Notes under the pieces: generated by a model
The model's database searches: none
What the model saw: only the letters and a program-made list of their open reading frames with translations
Told to the model about the DNA's origin: nothing
Shown here: positions 1-6,371 of the stretch, piece after piece
Layout of the letters: each line of letters starts with the position of its first letter
Position numbering within the stretch: position 1 is the stretch's first letter
Program-made: the position numbers and the translations under genes
DNA from: an uncultured bacterium
Lineage (GTDB): Bacteria > Planctomycetota > UBA1135 > UBA2386
Direction of reading: 5' to 3'
Length of the DNA stretch: 13,898 nucleotides
NCBI GenBank assembly: GCA_938003515.1
Contig: CALKYL010000279.1
Location: 1 to 13,898, forward strand

Positions 1-906
1 CGGCACGAGGACTCTACATCCCGAGCCTCGCTCGCTTCGATGCAACGCGACGACGGCTCGCTGCACGGCACGCCGACCAGCATCACCCGGAGCGGCGGCC
101 GCGACCTGGTGGTCGAGACGACCGGCTTCGCCGTGCTCGCGTGGCTCGTCGACCCGAGCCGCCAGGACAACGTGCACCGGGCGGTCGAGTACCTGCAGAC
201 GGCGCGCGACGGCCGCGGCCGCTTCGGCGCAACCCAGGCGACGATCATGGCGCTGCGCGCCCTGACCGCCTACGCGACCGCCAACCGCGCGATGCGCGAG
301 GACGGCACCCTGCGGGTGCTGACGGGCGACCGCGTGCTGGCCGAACGGCCGTTCCGCGCCGACGACGTCGGCGCGATCGAGCTCGACCTGTGGCGCGAGC
401 TCGCGCCCGGCGAGCACGTGCTGCGGCTCGAGGTGCTCGGCGGCGGCGACGCGCCGCTGCCGTGGTCCGGCGAGGTGCACTACCACGCCGAGCAGCCCGC
501 CGACGACCCGGACACCGCGGTCGCGCTCACCGCGCGGCTGCGCGCAGCCGGCGTCGTCGAGGGCCGCACCGTCGCGCTCGACGTGACGGTCGAGAACCGC
601 ACCGACGAGGAGCTGCCGACGCCGATCGCGATCGTCGGCCTGCCCGCCGGGCTCGAGCTGCCGACGAAGGTGCTCGACGACCTGCTCGCCGCCGACGCGT
701 TCGCGTTCTGGGAGCTGCAGGGGCGCGAGCTGGTGCTCTACTGGCGCAAGCTCGACCCCGGCCAGCGCTGCGAGCTGACGCTCGATCTGACCGCGCGCGT
801 GCCCGGCGCGAGCACGGGGCCGGCGTCGCGGGCGTATCTCTACTACACGCCCGAGCAGAAGCGCTGGGCGGCGCCGCTGACGATCGAAGTCGAAGCAGCG
901 CGCTGA
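1..906 (+). CDS. Alpha-2-macroglobulin-like protein, C-terminal part (5' truncated by window edge)
   Basis: Frame 1 is open from the first base, so this is the last 301 residues of a longer protein; the ATG at 40 is internal, not the start. Residues are numbered from the first codon here. The early part resembles the end of the helical thioester (TED/complement-like) domain, with SGGRDLVVET near 31-40 and RFGATQAT near 74-81. Beta-rich segments follow (about 105-165 and 180-300), like the CUB and terminal macroglobulin/receptor-binding domains, ending with YLYYTPEQKRW near 279-289. The family traps proteases, and bacterial members are periplasmic or membrane anchored and often paired with a penicillin-binding protein 1C. 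The thioester motif (CxEQ) and signal peptide would lie upstream and are not visible. The first 16 codons hold several A/T-ending codons (tct, aca, cga, gct, caa), unlike the rest. The family call is by recognition of motifs, not alignment. Confidence 0.82.
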   Translation, partial: RHEDSTSRASLASMQRDDGSLHGTPTSITRSGGRDLVVETTGFAVLAWLVDPSRQDNVHRAVEYLQTARDGRGRFGATQATIMALRALTAYATANRAMREDGTLRVLTGDRVLAERPFRADDVGAIELDLWRELAPGEHVLRLEVLGGGDAPLPWSGEVHYHAEQPADDPDTAVALTARLRAAGVVEGRTVALDVTVENRTDEELPTPIAIVGLPAGLELPTKVLDDLLAADAFAFWELQGRELVLYWRKLDPGQRCELTLDLTARVPGASTGPASRAYLYYTPEQKRWAAPLTIEVEAAR

Positions 907-914
907 CCCCGGGT

Positions 915-950
915 GCGGTCGACCGCGCGCCGGCGCTATGCTGCCGGCGC
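915..950 (+). promoter_or_regulatory. Palindrome and inverted repeat around a -10-like element upstream of the endonuclease gene
   Basis: GCGGTCGACCGC at 915-926 is a perfect 12-base palindrome. Next to it GCGCCGGC (927-934) and GCCGGCGC (943-950) form an inverted repeat with an 8-base loop. That loop holds TATGCT (937-942), a plausible sigma-70 -10 element 9 bases before the ATG at 952. No convincing -35 is visible. The structure could be an operator, a hairpin ending the upstream gene (it starts 21 bases after that stop, with no T tract), or chance in GC-rich DNA. Confidence 0.35.
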
Positions 951-951
951 C

Positions 952-2337
952 ATGCGTCCTGCCGCCGTCGTCTTCGCCGCGCTCGCCGCCGCGGCTTCGG
1001 CGGCGGCGAACGCGCAGGCGCCGCCCGGCTACTACGCGAGCGTCGTGACGACGTCGCCCCAGGCGCTGCGCGCCTCGCTGCACCAGGTCGTCGACGACCA
1101 CGTGCGCGTGCCCTACACCGCCGCCGCTCCGGACACCTGGGACGTGCTCGAGCTCGCCGACGAGAACCCGGCCAACCCCGCCCAGATCCTCGACGTCTAC
1201 AAGAACGCCACCTACGCCAAGCAGGGCGGCGGCAACCCGTTCTACAACCGAGAGCACACGTGGCCGTCGTCGTACGGCTTCCCGGTCGACGGGCCGACCA
1301 ACTACCCGTTCAGCGACTGCCACCAGCTGTTCTTGTGCGACGTCGCCTACAACACGGCGCGGGACCGGAAGCCGTTCGCGACCGGCTCGGCGTCGTGGAC
1401 ACGGCTCGCGACCCTCGCCAACGCCGGCGCCGGCGGCGTCTCCGGCCCGTATCCGAGCGACTCGAACTGGACGGCGGGAACGGCCGCGACCGGCGGCTTC
1501 GAGGTCTGGAGCGCGAAGAAGGGCGACGTCGCGCGCGCGCTGTTCTACCTCGACGTGCGCTACGAGGGCGGAGTGCACGGCACGACCGGCGCGAGCGAGC
1601 CCGACCTCGTGCTGACCGACGACCTCGGTCTGATCGCGGCGAGCTTCTCGAGCCAGAACCTGTCGCTCGCGCACATGGGACGGCTGACCACGCTGCTGCA
1701 GTGGCACCAGCAGGACCCCGTCGACGCGCGCGAACGCGCCCGCAACGACGTCGTGTTCGCCTTCCAGGGCAACCGCAACCCGTTCGTCGACCACCCGGAG
1801 TGGGTCGACTGCCTGTGGCTCGGCCAGTGCGGCGCGCCTTCGACCGGACGCGCGCCGGAGCTCTGGATCAACGAACTGCCCTACGACAACGCGGGCTTCG
1901 ACTTCGGCGAGTTCGTCGAGCTGGCCGGCCCCGCGGGCGAGTCCGTCGACGGCTGGATGCTGGTCGTCTACGACGGCGCCACGGGCCTCGCGTACGGCCG
2001 GCGCGTCCTGCGCGGCGTGCTGCCGGACCAGCAGAACGGCTTCGGCACGCTGTCGGTGCCGTTCCCCGGTCTCCGTGACGACCTCGCCGGTGTCGCGCTC
2101 GTCGCGCAGTCCGGCGCCGTGCTGCAGTTCTTGTCCGCGCAGAGCGCGTTCGTCGCCGCGAACGTGTCCGCCGCGGGCCGGAACTCCGTCGACATCGGCG
2201 TCAGCGAACCGCCGACGAACCCCGTCTCTTCGTCGCTGCGGCTCACCGGCGTCGGCACCGCGTACGCGTCCTTCGCCTGGCAGCCGCCGGCGGCGAACAC
2301 CGCCGGCGCGGTCAACCAGGGCCAGAGCTTCCCCTGA
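952..2337 (+). CDS. Secreted endonuclease I family nuclease with C-terminal lamin-tail-like domain
   Basis: The 461-residue product begins with a signal peptide (about 1-22, hydrophobic run after MRPAAV, cleavage near ANAQA). ATG 952 is preferred over the in-frame GTG at 913 because it places the signal peptide at the N terminus. The endonuclease I (EndA-type, beta-beta-alpha metal) domain covers about 30-295. It shows NREHTWPSSYG at 99-109 (likely catalytic H102), SDCHQL at 121-126, NTARD at 134-138, and FQGNRNPFVDHPEW at 271-284, all family hallmarks. Residues 302-460 look like a lamin-tail (LTD-type) beta sandwich: ELWINELPYDNAGFDFGEFV at 303-322, then DGWMLVVYDG and a closing GAVNQGQSF. 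The family cuts DNA or RNA without sequence specificity, here outside the cytoplasm, so nutrient scavenging or eDNA turnover is a reasonable inference. Cysteines at 123, 129, 287 and 293 could form disulfides. There is no Shine-Dalgarno sequence. The nuclease call is strong; the second domain is less certain. Confidence 0.9.
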   Translation: MRPAAVVFAALAAAASAAANAQAPPGYYASVVTTSPQALRASLHQVVDDHVRVPYTAAAPDTWDVLELADENPANPAQILDVYKNATYAKQGGGNPFYNREHTWPSSYGFPVDGPTNYPFSDCHQLFLCDVAYNTARDRKPFATGSASWTRLATLANAGAGGVSGPYPSDSNWTAGTAATGGFEVWSAKKGDVARALFYLDVRYEGGVHGTTGASEPDLVLTDDLGLIAASFSSQNLSLAHMGRLTTLLQWHQQDPVDARERARNDVVFAFQGNRNPFVDHPEWVDCLWLGQCGAPSTGRAPELWINELPYDNAGFDFGEFVELAGPAGESVDGWMLVVYDGATGLAYGRRVLRGVLPDQQNGFGTLSVPFPGLRDDLAGVALVAQSGAVLQFLSAQSAFVAANVSAAGRNSVDIGVSEPPTNPVSSSLRLTGVGTAYASFAWQPPAANTAGAVNQGQSFP

Positions 2338-2388
2338 GCGCCGGCCTGTCCTAGCAACCCGACATGCTCTGAAGCCTCAACTCCCCGC

Positions 2389-2393
2389 GGAGG
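2389..2393 (+). promoter_or_regulatory. Ribosome binding site (GGAGG) for the small ORF at 2403
   Basis: GGAGG lies 9 bases before the GTG at 2403. Most other genes here lack such a site, so it supports GTG 2403 as the start of the 52-codon reading frame. Confidence 0.45.
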
Positions 2394-2402
2394 ATCGCGG
2401 TC

Positions 2403-2561
2403 GTGGTCCTCGCCACCCTCGCCGGCTGGGCGCTGCAGGCGTGGGCGGGCTGGTCCGGCGCGCTCGTGCTCGGCGTGCTGGCGGGCTTCGTGGCGGCGCA
2501 GTTCGTGCCCGCCGGCGCCTGCGCGGTGCCGCGACGGTCCGGCGAACGGACCGACACCTGA
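2403..2561 (+). CDS. Small putative membrane protein, 52 aa, two hydrophobic helices
   Basis: A short frame in the 316-base interval between the nuclease and dioxygenase genes reads from GTG 2403 to TGA 2559-2561. Residues 1-15 and 19-36 are hydrophobic and glycine/alanine rich (VVLATLAGWALQAWAG; ALVLGVLAGFVAAQFV), consistent with a two-helix hairpin. A short basic/polar tail (RRSGERTDT) follows. Nearly every codon ends in G or C, as in the real genes nearby, and GGAGG precedes the GTG at proper spacing. The frame stays open upstream to a TGA at 2370-2372, giving a plausible start segment SPRRIAVVV. An in-frame ATG lies at 2364, separated from the frame by that TGA. So the gene either uses GTG or has lost its original start through a mutation or base error. 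No function is recognised; the rest of the interval holds only the TAGACT element at 2622. Confidence 0.5.
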   Translation: MVLATLAGWALQAWAGWSGALVLGVLAGFVAAQFVPAGACAVPRRSGERTDT

Positions 2562-2621
2562 CCCGTCGCCGGCGGGAGCGCATCGCCGCACCGCAAGACG
2601 ACGGCCCGCCGGCCCGCGCGG

Positions 2622-2627
2622 TAGACT
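2622..2627 (+). promoter_or_regulatory. Possible -10 element (TAGACT) for the dioxygenase gene
   Basis: TAGACT stands out as an A/T-containing hexamer in GC-rich DNA, 26 bases before the ATG at 2654. No clear -35 is seen at 16-18 bases upstream. No Shine-Dalgarno sequence is present between it and the start. Confidence 0.3.
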
Positions 2628-2653
2628 GACCGCGGCTCCGCGCCCCTCCGTGC

Positions 2654-3472
2654 ATGGTCCTGCTGCCGCTCGACGTCGACTCCCTGCATCGCCGGTTCAC
2701 CTCCGCCGATCCGTTCCCCCACGTCGTGCTCGACGACGTGATCGAGCCGGAGTTCGCGCGGCGGATCGCGGCGTCGCTGCCGTCGTTCGAGCAGTCGCTG
2801 CAGCGCGGCTTCCGCTTCGAGACCGTCAACGAGCGGCGCAAGGTGCAGGTCACCGATCGCGCGGCGCTGTCGCCGCCGCTGCGCGAGCTGCTCGACGCGC
2901 TGCACTCGCCGGAGTGGCTCGAGACCCTCGGACGCATCACCGGGATCCCCGGGCTGCTCGCCGACGAGCGGCTGCTCGGCGGCGGGCTGCACCAGACCGG
3001 ACGCGGCGGCCGTCTCGACGTGCACACGGACTTCAACTACGTGCCCGACGTGCAGTGGTTCCGGCGCCTCAACCTGCTGCTCTACCTCAACCCGGGGTGG
3101 CGCGAGGAATGGGGCGGTGAGCTCGAGCTGTGGGACGACCAGGTGAAGAACTGCCGCGTGCGCGTGTCGCCGGTGCTCGGCCGCTGCGTGGTGTTCGCGA
3201 CCAGCACGAAGAGCTTCCACGGCACGACGACGATCCGTTCCCCCGACGACGTGCCGCGGTCGTCGTTCGCGCTGTACTACTACACGCGCGAAGCGCCGCC
3301 GGACTTCAACGACCAGTTCCAGGGCACCGTCTTCCGCGCGCGGCCGAACGAGCGACTCAAGGGCAGGGTGTTGATGCCGCTGGAGCGCCGCTGGAACCTC
3401 GCGAAGTGGCACGTGCGCCAATGGTGGAACCGCCTGCGCCGCCGGGACCCGGACAAGCTCCGAGGCACCTGA
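2654..3472 (+). CDS. 2-oxoglutarate/Fe(II)-dependent dioxygenase (prolyl 4-hydroxylase-like)
   Basis: The 272-residue product matches the 2OG-Fe(II) oxygenase fold. FPHVVLDDVI (21-30) is the usual opening strand. LHQTGRGGRLDVHTDFNY (112-129) carries the iron ligands H124 and D126. The third ligand is probably H189 in KSFHG (186-190), and R202 in PRSSFALYYY (201-210) is placed to bind the 2-oxoglutarate carboxylate. LNLLLYLNPGW (139-149) and WGGELELWD (153-161) are typical of the core. Such enzymes hydroxylate proteins, small molecules or glycan-linked residues with O2; the substrate cannot be read from the sequence. No signal peptide is seen, so it is probably cytoplasmic. The C terminus (240-272) is basic and Trp-rich and may bind a partner. 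It converges on a methyltransferase gene 42 bases away, a hint but not proof of a joint modification role. Confidence 0.87.
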   Translation: MVLLPLDVDSLHRRFTSADPFPHVVLDDVIEPEFARRIAASLPSFEQSLQRGFRFETVNERRKVQVTDRAALSPPLRELLDALHSPEWLETLGRITGIPGLLADERLLGGGLHQTGRGGRLDVHTDFNYVPDVQWFRRLNLLLYLNPGWREEWGGELELWDDQVKNCRVRVSPVLGRCVVFATSTKSFHGTTTIRSPDDVPRSSFALYYYTREAPPDFNDQFQGTVFRARPNERLKGRVLMPLERRWNLAKWHVRQWWNRLRRRDPDKLRGT

Positions 3473-3474
3473 TC

Positions 3475-3514
3475 GCGCCGGCGCAGCGAGCGGCGCTCCG
3501 AGCCGAGCCGGCGC
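3475..3514. terminator. Possible bidirectional hairpin between convergent genes
   Basis: GCGCCGGC (3475-3482) and GCCGGCGC (3507-3514) can pair as an 8-base GC stem across a 24-base loop that itself holds the small hairpin GAGCGGCGCTC. It lies exactly between the stop codons of two convergent genes. There is no T tract on either strand and the loop is long, so termination is only a guess from position. Confidence 0.25.
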
Positions 3515-4513
3515 TCAGCTCCGCGCGTCCTTGCGCCGCAGGAACCACAGCCCGTCCTCGGCCCATTTCTGGTATTCGGGTCGCCGCAGCAGCCGCGTGT
3601 CGCGCCGCACGACCAGCGGCAGCGCCATGCGCCACAGCGCCCGGATCAGCCGCGACTTCATGAACACGTAGAACGCGTTCGACGCGTGGCTCGAGAAGTA
3701 GTGGTAGAACTCGCGCTCGAGCACCTCGTAGTGGCGCGTGAAGTAGTCGTCGAGATCGATGTGCTCGCCGAAGAACTCCTTGCCGGCGGGGCTCTCGTCG
3801 CGGATGTCCGGCTCTTCGTCGGCGGCGGCGCCGTGCTCCTGGTCGGGCTCGTCGATGGACTTCTTGCCGGTGACCTCGAGGTAGAAGTCGATGTCGAAGA
3901 ACCGCTTGAGCCAGCGGCTGTTGGCGCAGCGCAGCAGGAAGCGCGCGACCTCCGGCGCCATGCCCTCGTGGTTCGGCTCGACGAACAGCATGTAGCCGTC
4001 CGGCCGCAGGTAGTTCGCCACCATGTGGTCGAGCGACGCCGCGAAGTCCGGGAAGTGGTGCAGGCTGCCGTGCGAGGTCAAGAGGTCGACCTTCTCGGCC
4101 GGCCGCCACTGCATGACGTCGCCGGCGAAGAACTCGCACAGGTGGTCGACGCCCTGCTCCTTCGCCATGCGCTTGGCGGTCTCGATCTTCTTCGCCGACA
4201 GCTCGATGCCGATCGAACGGATGCCGCGCTTCGCGGTCGCGTGACACAGCCAGCCGTTCCCGCAGCCCACGTCGAGCAGCGAGCGGATGCGGCCCTTGTG
4301 CGCGTCGAGGATGCGGAGGAACGTCCGCACGCGCGGACGGATGATGACGTCGGCGAGCTTCGGCACGAAGCGCCAGTCGTGGGGTCGCGCATACAGGCTG
4401 TCGATGCGCTCCTCCTGCAGATCCCAGAACTCGGCCTCCTTCGCGAGCAGCTGCCGCCGGTCGGGCGCCGCGGGGGCTTCCGACGACGGCTTGTGGACTC
4501 TGGGATCGCTCAT
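3515..4513 (-). CDS. Class I SAM-dependent methyltransferase
   Basis: The 332-residue product carries SAM-binding motif I as LLDVGCGNGWL (79-89), an acidic post-I residue in IGIELSAKK (101-109), motif II/III features around FFAGDVMQW (128-136) and the LLTSHGSLHHFPD stretch (144-156), then YLRPDGYMLFVEP (168-180). This is the methyltransf_11/25 type used on small molecules, lipids, quinones or sugars. Start ATG 4513 (minus) is chosen because the SAM domain then sits at a normal distance from the N terminus; the frame stays open far upstream only through high GC. The C-terminal half (190-332) is longer than in minimal methyltransferases. It has an acidic loop (221-240) followed by an aromatic-rich segment (EREFYHYFSS, 266-275) and a basic/hydrophobic stretch (287-305) that could contact a membrane or partner. 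The substrate is unknown. It is divergent from the gene at 4655 and convergent with the dioxygenase gene. Confidence 0.87.
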   Translation of the reverse strand: MSDPRVHKPSSEAPAAPDRRQLLAKEAEFWDLQEERIDSLYARPHDWRFVPKLADVIIRPRVRTFLRILDAHKGRIRSLLDVGCGNGWLCHATAKRGIRSIGIELSAKKIETAKRMAKEQGVDHLCEFFAGDVMQWRPAEKVDLLTSHGSLHHFPDFAASLDHMVANYLRPDGYMLFVEPNHEGMAPEVARFLLRCANSRWLKRFFDIDFYLEVTGKKSIDEPDQEHGAAADEEPDIRDESPAGKEFFGEHIDLDDYFTRHYEVLEREFYHYFSSHASNAFYVFMKSRLIRALWRMALPLVVRRDTRLLRRPEYQKWAEDGLWFLRRKDARS

Positions 4514-4529
4514 CGCGCGGCGCGGCCGC

Positions 4530-4557
4530 AGCCTATCGGCCGCCGCGAGACGATCAA
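4530..4557 (-). promoter_or_regulatory. Candidate sigma-70-like promoter for the methyltransferase gene
   Basis: Read on the minus strand, TTGATC (4557-4552) and TAGGCT (4535-4530) are separated by 16 bases. They end 16 bases before the ATG at 4513, implying a very short leader without a Shine-Dalgarno sequence. Four of six -35 bases match TTGACA, which is the best -35/-10 combination in the window. Confidence 0.42.
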
Positions 4558-4617
4558 GGCGGCCCGACCCGCGACGGACGTGCACGCTCGGCCGCACGGA
4601 CTCGCTCGAGGCAGGCC

Positions 4618-4646
4618 TTGACGCCGCCGGCGCGCGACGGGACAAG
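4618..4646 (+). promoter_or_regulatory. Weak candidate promoter for the CxxCH/FG-GAP gene
   Basis: TTGACG (4618-4623) is a good -35 match. Seventeen bases later stands GACAAG (4641-4646), a poor -10. It ends 8 bases before the ATG at 4655, similar to the spacing seen at the 952 and 6372 genes. The 141-base divergent interval 4514-4654 holds nothing else recognisable. Confidence 0.25.
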
Positions 4647-4654
4647 CGGGATCC

Positions 4655-6256
4655 ATGGCCCGCCCCGGAACCGGCCGACGGCAGCCCGACCGTGATTCGG
4701 GAAGCGACGGCGCGCGCATCAGCGGTTCGCGCCGCCCCGCGCTGGTGGTCGGCGGCGCGGTGGCCGTCGCCGCGGCTGCGCTGATCGTATGGCGCACGTC
4801 GGGTGACGCGGGCGCAAACGAATACGTCGATCCGGCCAACTACGCGGCCGCGGCGGCGGCCGGGCCGCTGCCGACCGAGGTGTTCCAGTGCGCGCGCTGC
4901 CACATCGTGCCGCCTCGCGATCTGCTGCCGAGCGCGCGGTGGCCGTACCTGCTCGACAAGATGCACGCGCTGATCGACCAGTACGACCTCGGCACGCCGG
5001 TGGCGCCCGCCCACAAGGCGAAGGTGCACGAGTACTACGTCGACGGCAGCCCGGCGACCGAGACCTTGCTGCCGGAGCGCTACGCGCCCTCGCCGCTGCG
5101 CTTCAACCGTTCGCCGCTCGGCACGCGTCCCGATCCCGCCAGCGGCCCGATGCCGTTCGTGTCCGCGCTGACCGTGACCGACCTGGACGCCGACGGCGAG
5201 ATCGAGGTCCTCGTCTCCGACGCGATCGCCAAGCGCGTCACCGCCGCCCGGCTGCGCGAGGGCCGGTGGACCGAGGAGCCGCTGGCCGAAGTCGAGGTGC
5301 CGGCGCGGACCGAGGTCGCGGACCTGAACGGTGACGGCCGACTCGACGTCGCGATCGCGGTGCTCGGAGGCGTGCAGCCGACCGACGACGAGATCGGCCA
5401 GGTCGTGCTGCTGTTGAGCGACGGGGCCGGAGGATACGAGCAGCGCACCGTGCTCGACGGCGTGACCCGCGTTTGCGACGTGCGCGCCGCGGACCTCGAC
5501 GGCGACCAGGACCTCGACCTGCTCGTCGCGATCTTCGGGCTGTTCAAGACCGGCGCCGTCGGCTGGCTCGAACGCGGCGCGGACGGCGGCTACCGCTACC
5601 ACGAGATCATGGCGCGCACGGGCTTCAGCCACGTCGTGCCGATGGAGCTCGACGGCGACGCCCACGTCGACTTCGTCGCGCTGTCGTCCCAGGAACACGA
5701 GGAGGTGCTGGCGTTCGTCAACGACGGGAGCGGCACGTTCTCGGCGCGGCAGCTCTTCAAGGCGCCGCATCCGATGTACGGCTGCTCGGGACTGACGGCC
5801 GTCGATCTCGACCGGGACGGCGACCAGGACCTGCTGTTCACGAACGGCGACTCGCTCGACATCGACGCGCACCCGAAGCCGTGGCACGGCGTGCAATGGC
5901 TCGAGAACCGCGGGAACCTCCACTTCGAGTACCACGACATCTGGCGGTTCTACGGCGCCTATGCCGCGCTGGCCGAGGACCTGGACGGCGACGGCGACCT
6001 CGACATCGTCGTCACCAGCATGATGAACGTCTGGGGCAACCCTTCGCGCCAGAGCATCGCGTGGCTCGAGAACGACGGCACGCAGTGCTTCATCCCGCAT
6101 CCGCTGGACAACGACCCGACGGCGCTCGTCTCGCTGGCGATCGCCGACTTCAACGGCGACGAGCGGCCCGACGTGCTCGCCGGGGGCATGTACGTGATGC
6201 CGCCGTACCAGCGCGCGCGGCGGCTGACGCTCTGGTTCAACCGCGGCCACGAGTAG
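4655..6256 (+). CDS. Membrane-anchored FG-GAP/VCBS repeat protein with CxxCH motif
   Basis: The 533-residue product has a basic N terminus and one transmembrane or signal-anchor segment at about 28-46 (PALVVGGAVAVAAAALIVW), so most of it should be outside the cytoplasm. CARCH at 79-83 (C79, C82, H83) followed by PP and LP..RWPYLLDKM is a c-type heme attachment motif in the form often seen in planctomycete and verrucomicrobial repeat proteins. Seven Ca-binding-like D-x-D/N-x-D-G repeats follow: DLDADGEIEV (176), DLNGDGRLDV (223), DLDGDQDLDL (280), ELDGDAHVDF (331), DLDRDGDQDL (384), DLDGDGDLDI (442) and DFNGDERPDV (498). They are spaced about 47-58 residues apart, as expected for a seven-bladed FG-GAP/VCBS propeller. 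The gene lies 115 bases before the PSD1-type gene on the same strand, so a shared role in surface redox or binding chemistry is plausible. Whether heme is really bound is unknown. Confidence 0.85.
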   Translation: MARPGTGRRQPDRDSGSDGARISGSRRPALVVGGAVAVAAAALIVWRTSGDAGANEYVDPANYAAAAAAGPLPTEVFQCARCHIVPPRDLLPSARWPYLLDKMHALIDQYDLGTPVAPAHKAKVHEYYVDGSPATETLLPERYAPSPLRFNRSPLGTRPDPASGPMPFVSALTVTDLDADGEIEVLVSDAIAKRVTAARLREGRWTEEPLAEVEVPARTEVADLNGDGRLDVAIAVLGGVQPTDDEIGQVVLLLSDGAGGYEQRTVLDGVTRVCDVRAADLDGDQDLDLLVAIFGLFKTGAVGWLERGADGGYRYHEIMARTGFSHVVPMELDGDAHVDFVALSSQEHEEVLAFVNDGSGTFSARQLFKAPHPMYGCSGLTAVDLDRDGDQDLLFTNGDSLDIDAHPKPWHGVQWLENRGNLHFEYHDIWRFYGAYAALAEDLDGDGDLDIVVTSMMNVWGNPSRQSIAWLENDGTQCFIPHPLDNDPTALVSLAIADFNGDERPDVLAGGMYVMPPYQRARRLTLWFNRGHE

Positions 6257-6356
6257 CGGAGCGCGCCCGGCCGGACACGCGCCCGAACGCAAGAGGCGTC
6301 GACCCCGCTGTCCCGGAGACGCCCACGCACCGCGCGGTCCATCCCGGGCCGATCGT

Positions 6357-6362
6357 TAGAAT
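6357..6362 (+). promoter_or_regulatory. -10-like element (TAGAAT) for the PSD1/DUF1501 operon
   Basis: TAGAAT matches the sigma-70 -10 consensus at five of six bases and ends 9 bases before the ATG at 6372, so transcription would begin about 2-3 bases before the start codon. No Shine-Dalgarno sequence and no good -35 are seen. A weak 6-base inverted repeat (GGCGTC 6295-6300, GACGCC 6318-6323) is the only other structure in the 6257-6371 interval. Confidence 0.45.
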
Positions 6363-6371
6363 CCCTGCGCC

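Noticed and set aside
1..10. CGGCACGAGG resembles the tail of an old EcoRI cDNA-cloning adapter
   Set aside because: Ten bases are too few in GC-rich DNA, and the other end carries an Illumina adapter, a different library chemistry.
12..30. Partial likeness to the Nextera transposase adapter (CATC..CCGAGCC)
   Set aside because: The match needs gaps and mismatches and is short, so it cannot be told from chance.
913..951. GTG start at 913 for the nuclease
   Set aside because: It would add 13 residues before the signal peptide and overlap the -10-like element and inverted repeat. ATG 952 fits better.
141..2078. 645-codon frame in +3 crossing the alpha-2-macroglobulin and nuclease genes
   Set aside because: The product is Arg-rich low complexity and conflicts with two well-supported genes in other frames.
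4514..6292. N-terminal extension of the methyltransferase frame on the minus strand
   Set aside because: It overlaps the FG-GAP gene in antisense and lacks any domain. The ATG at 4513 gives a normal methyltransferase, with a promoter-like element just upstream.
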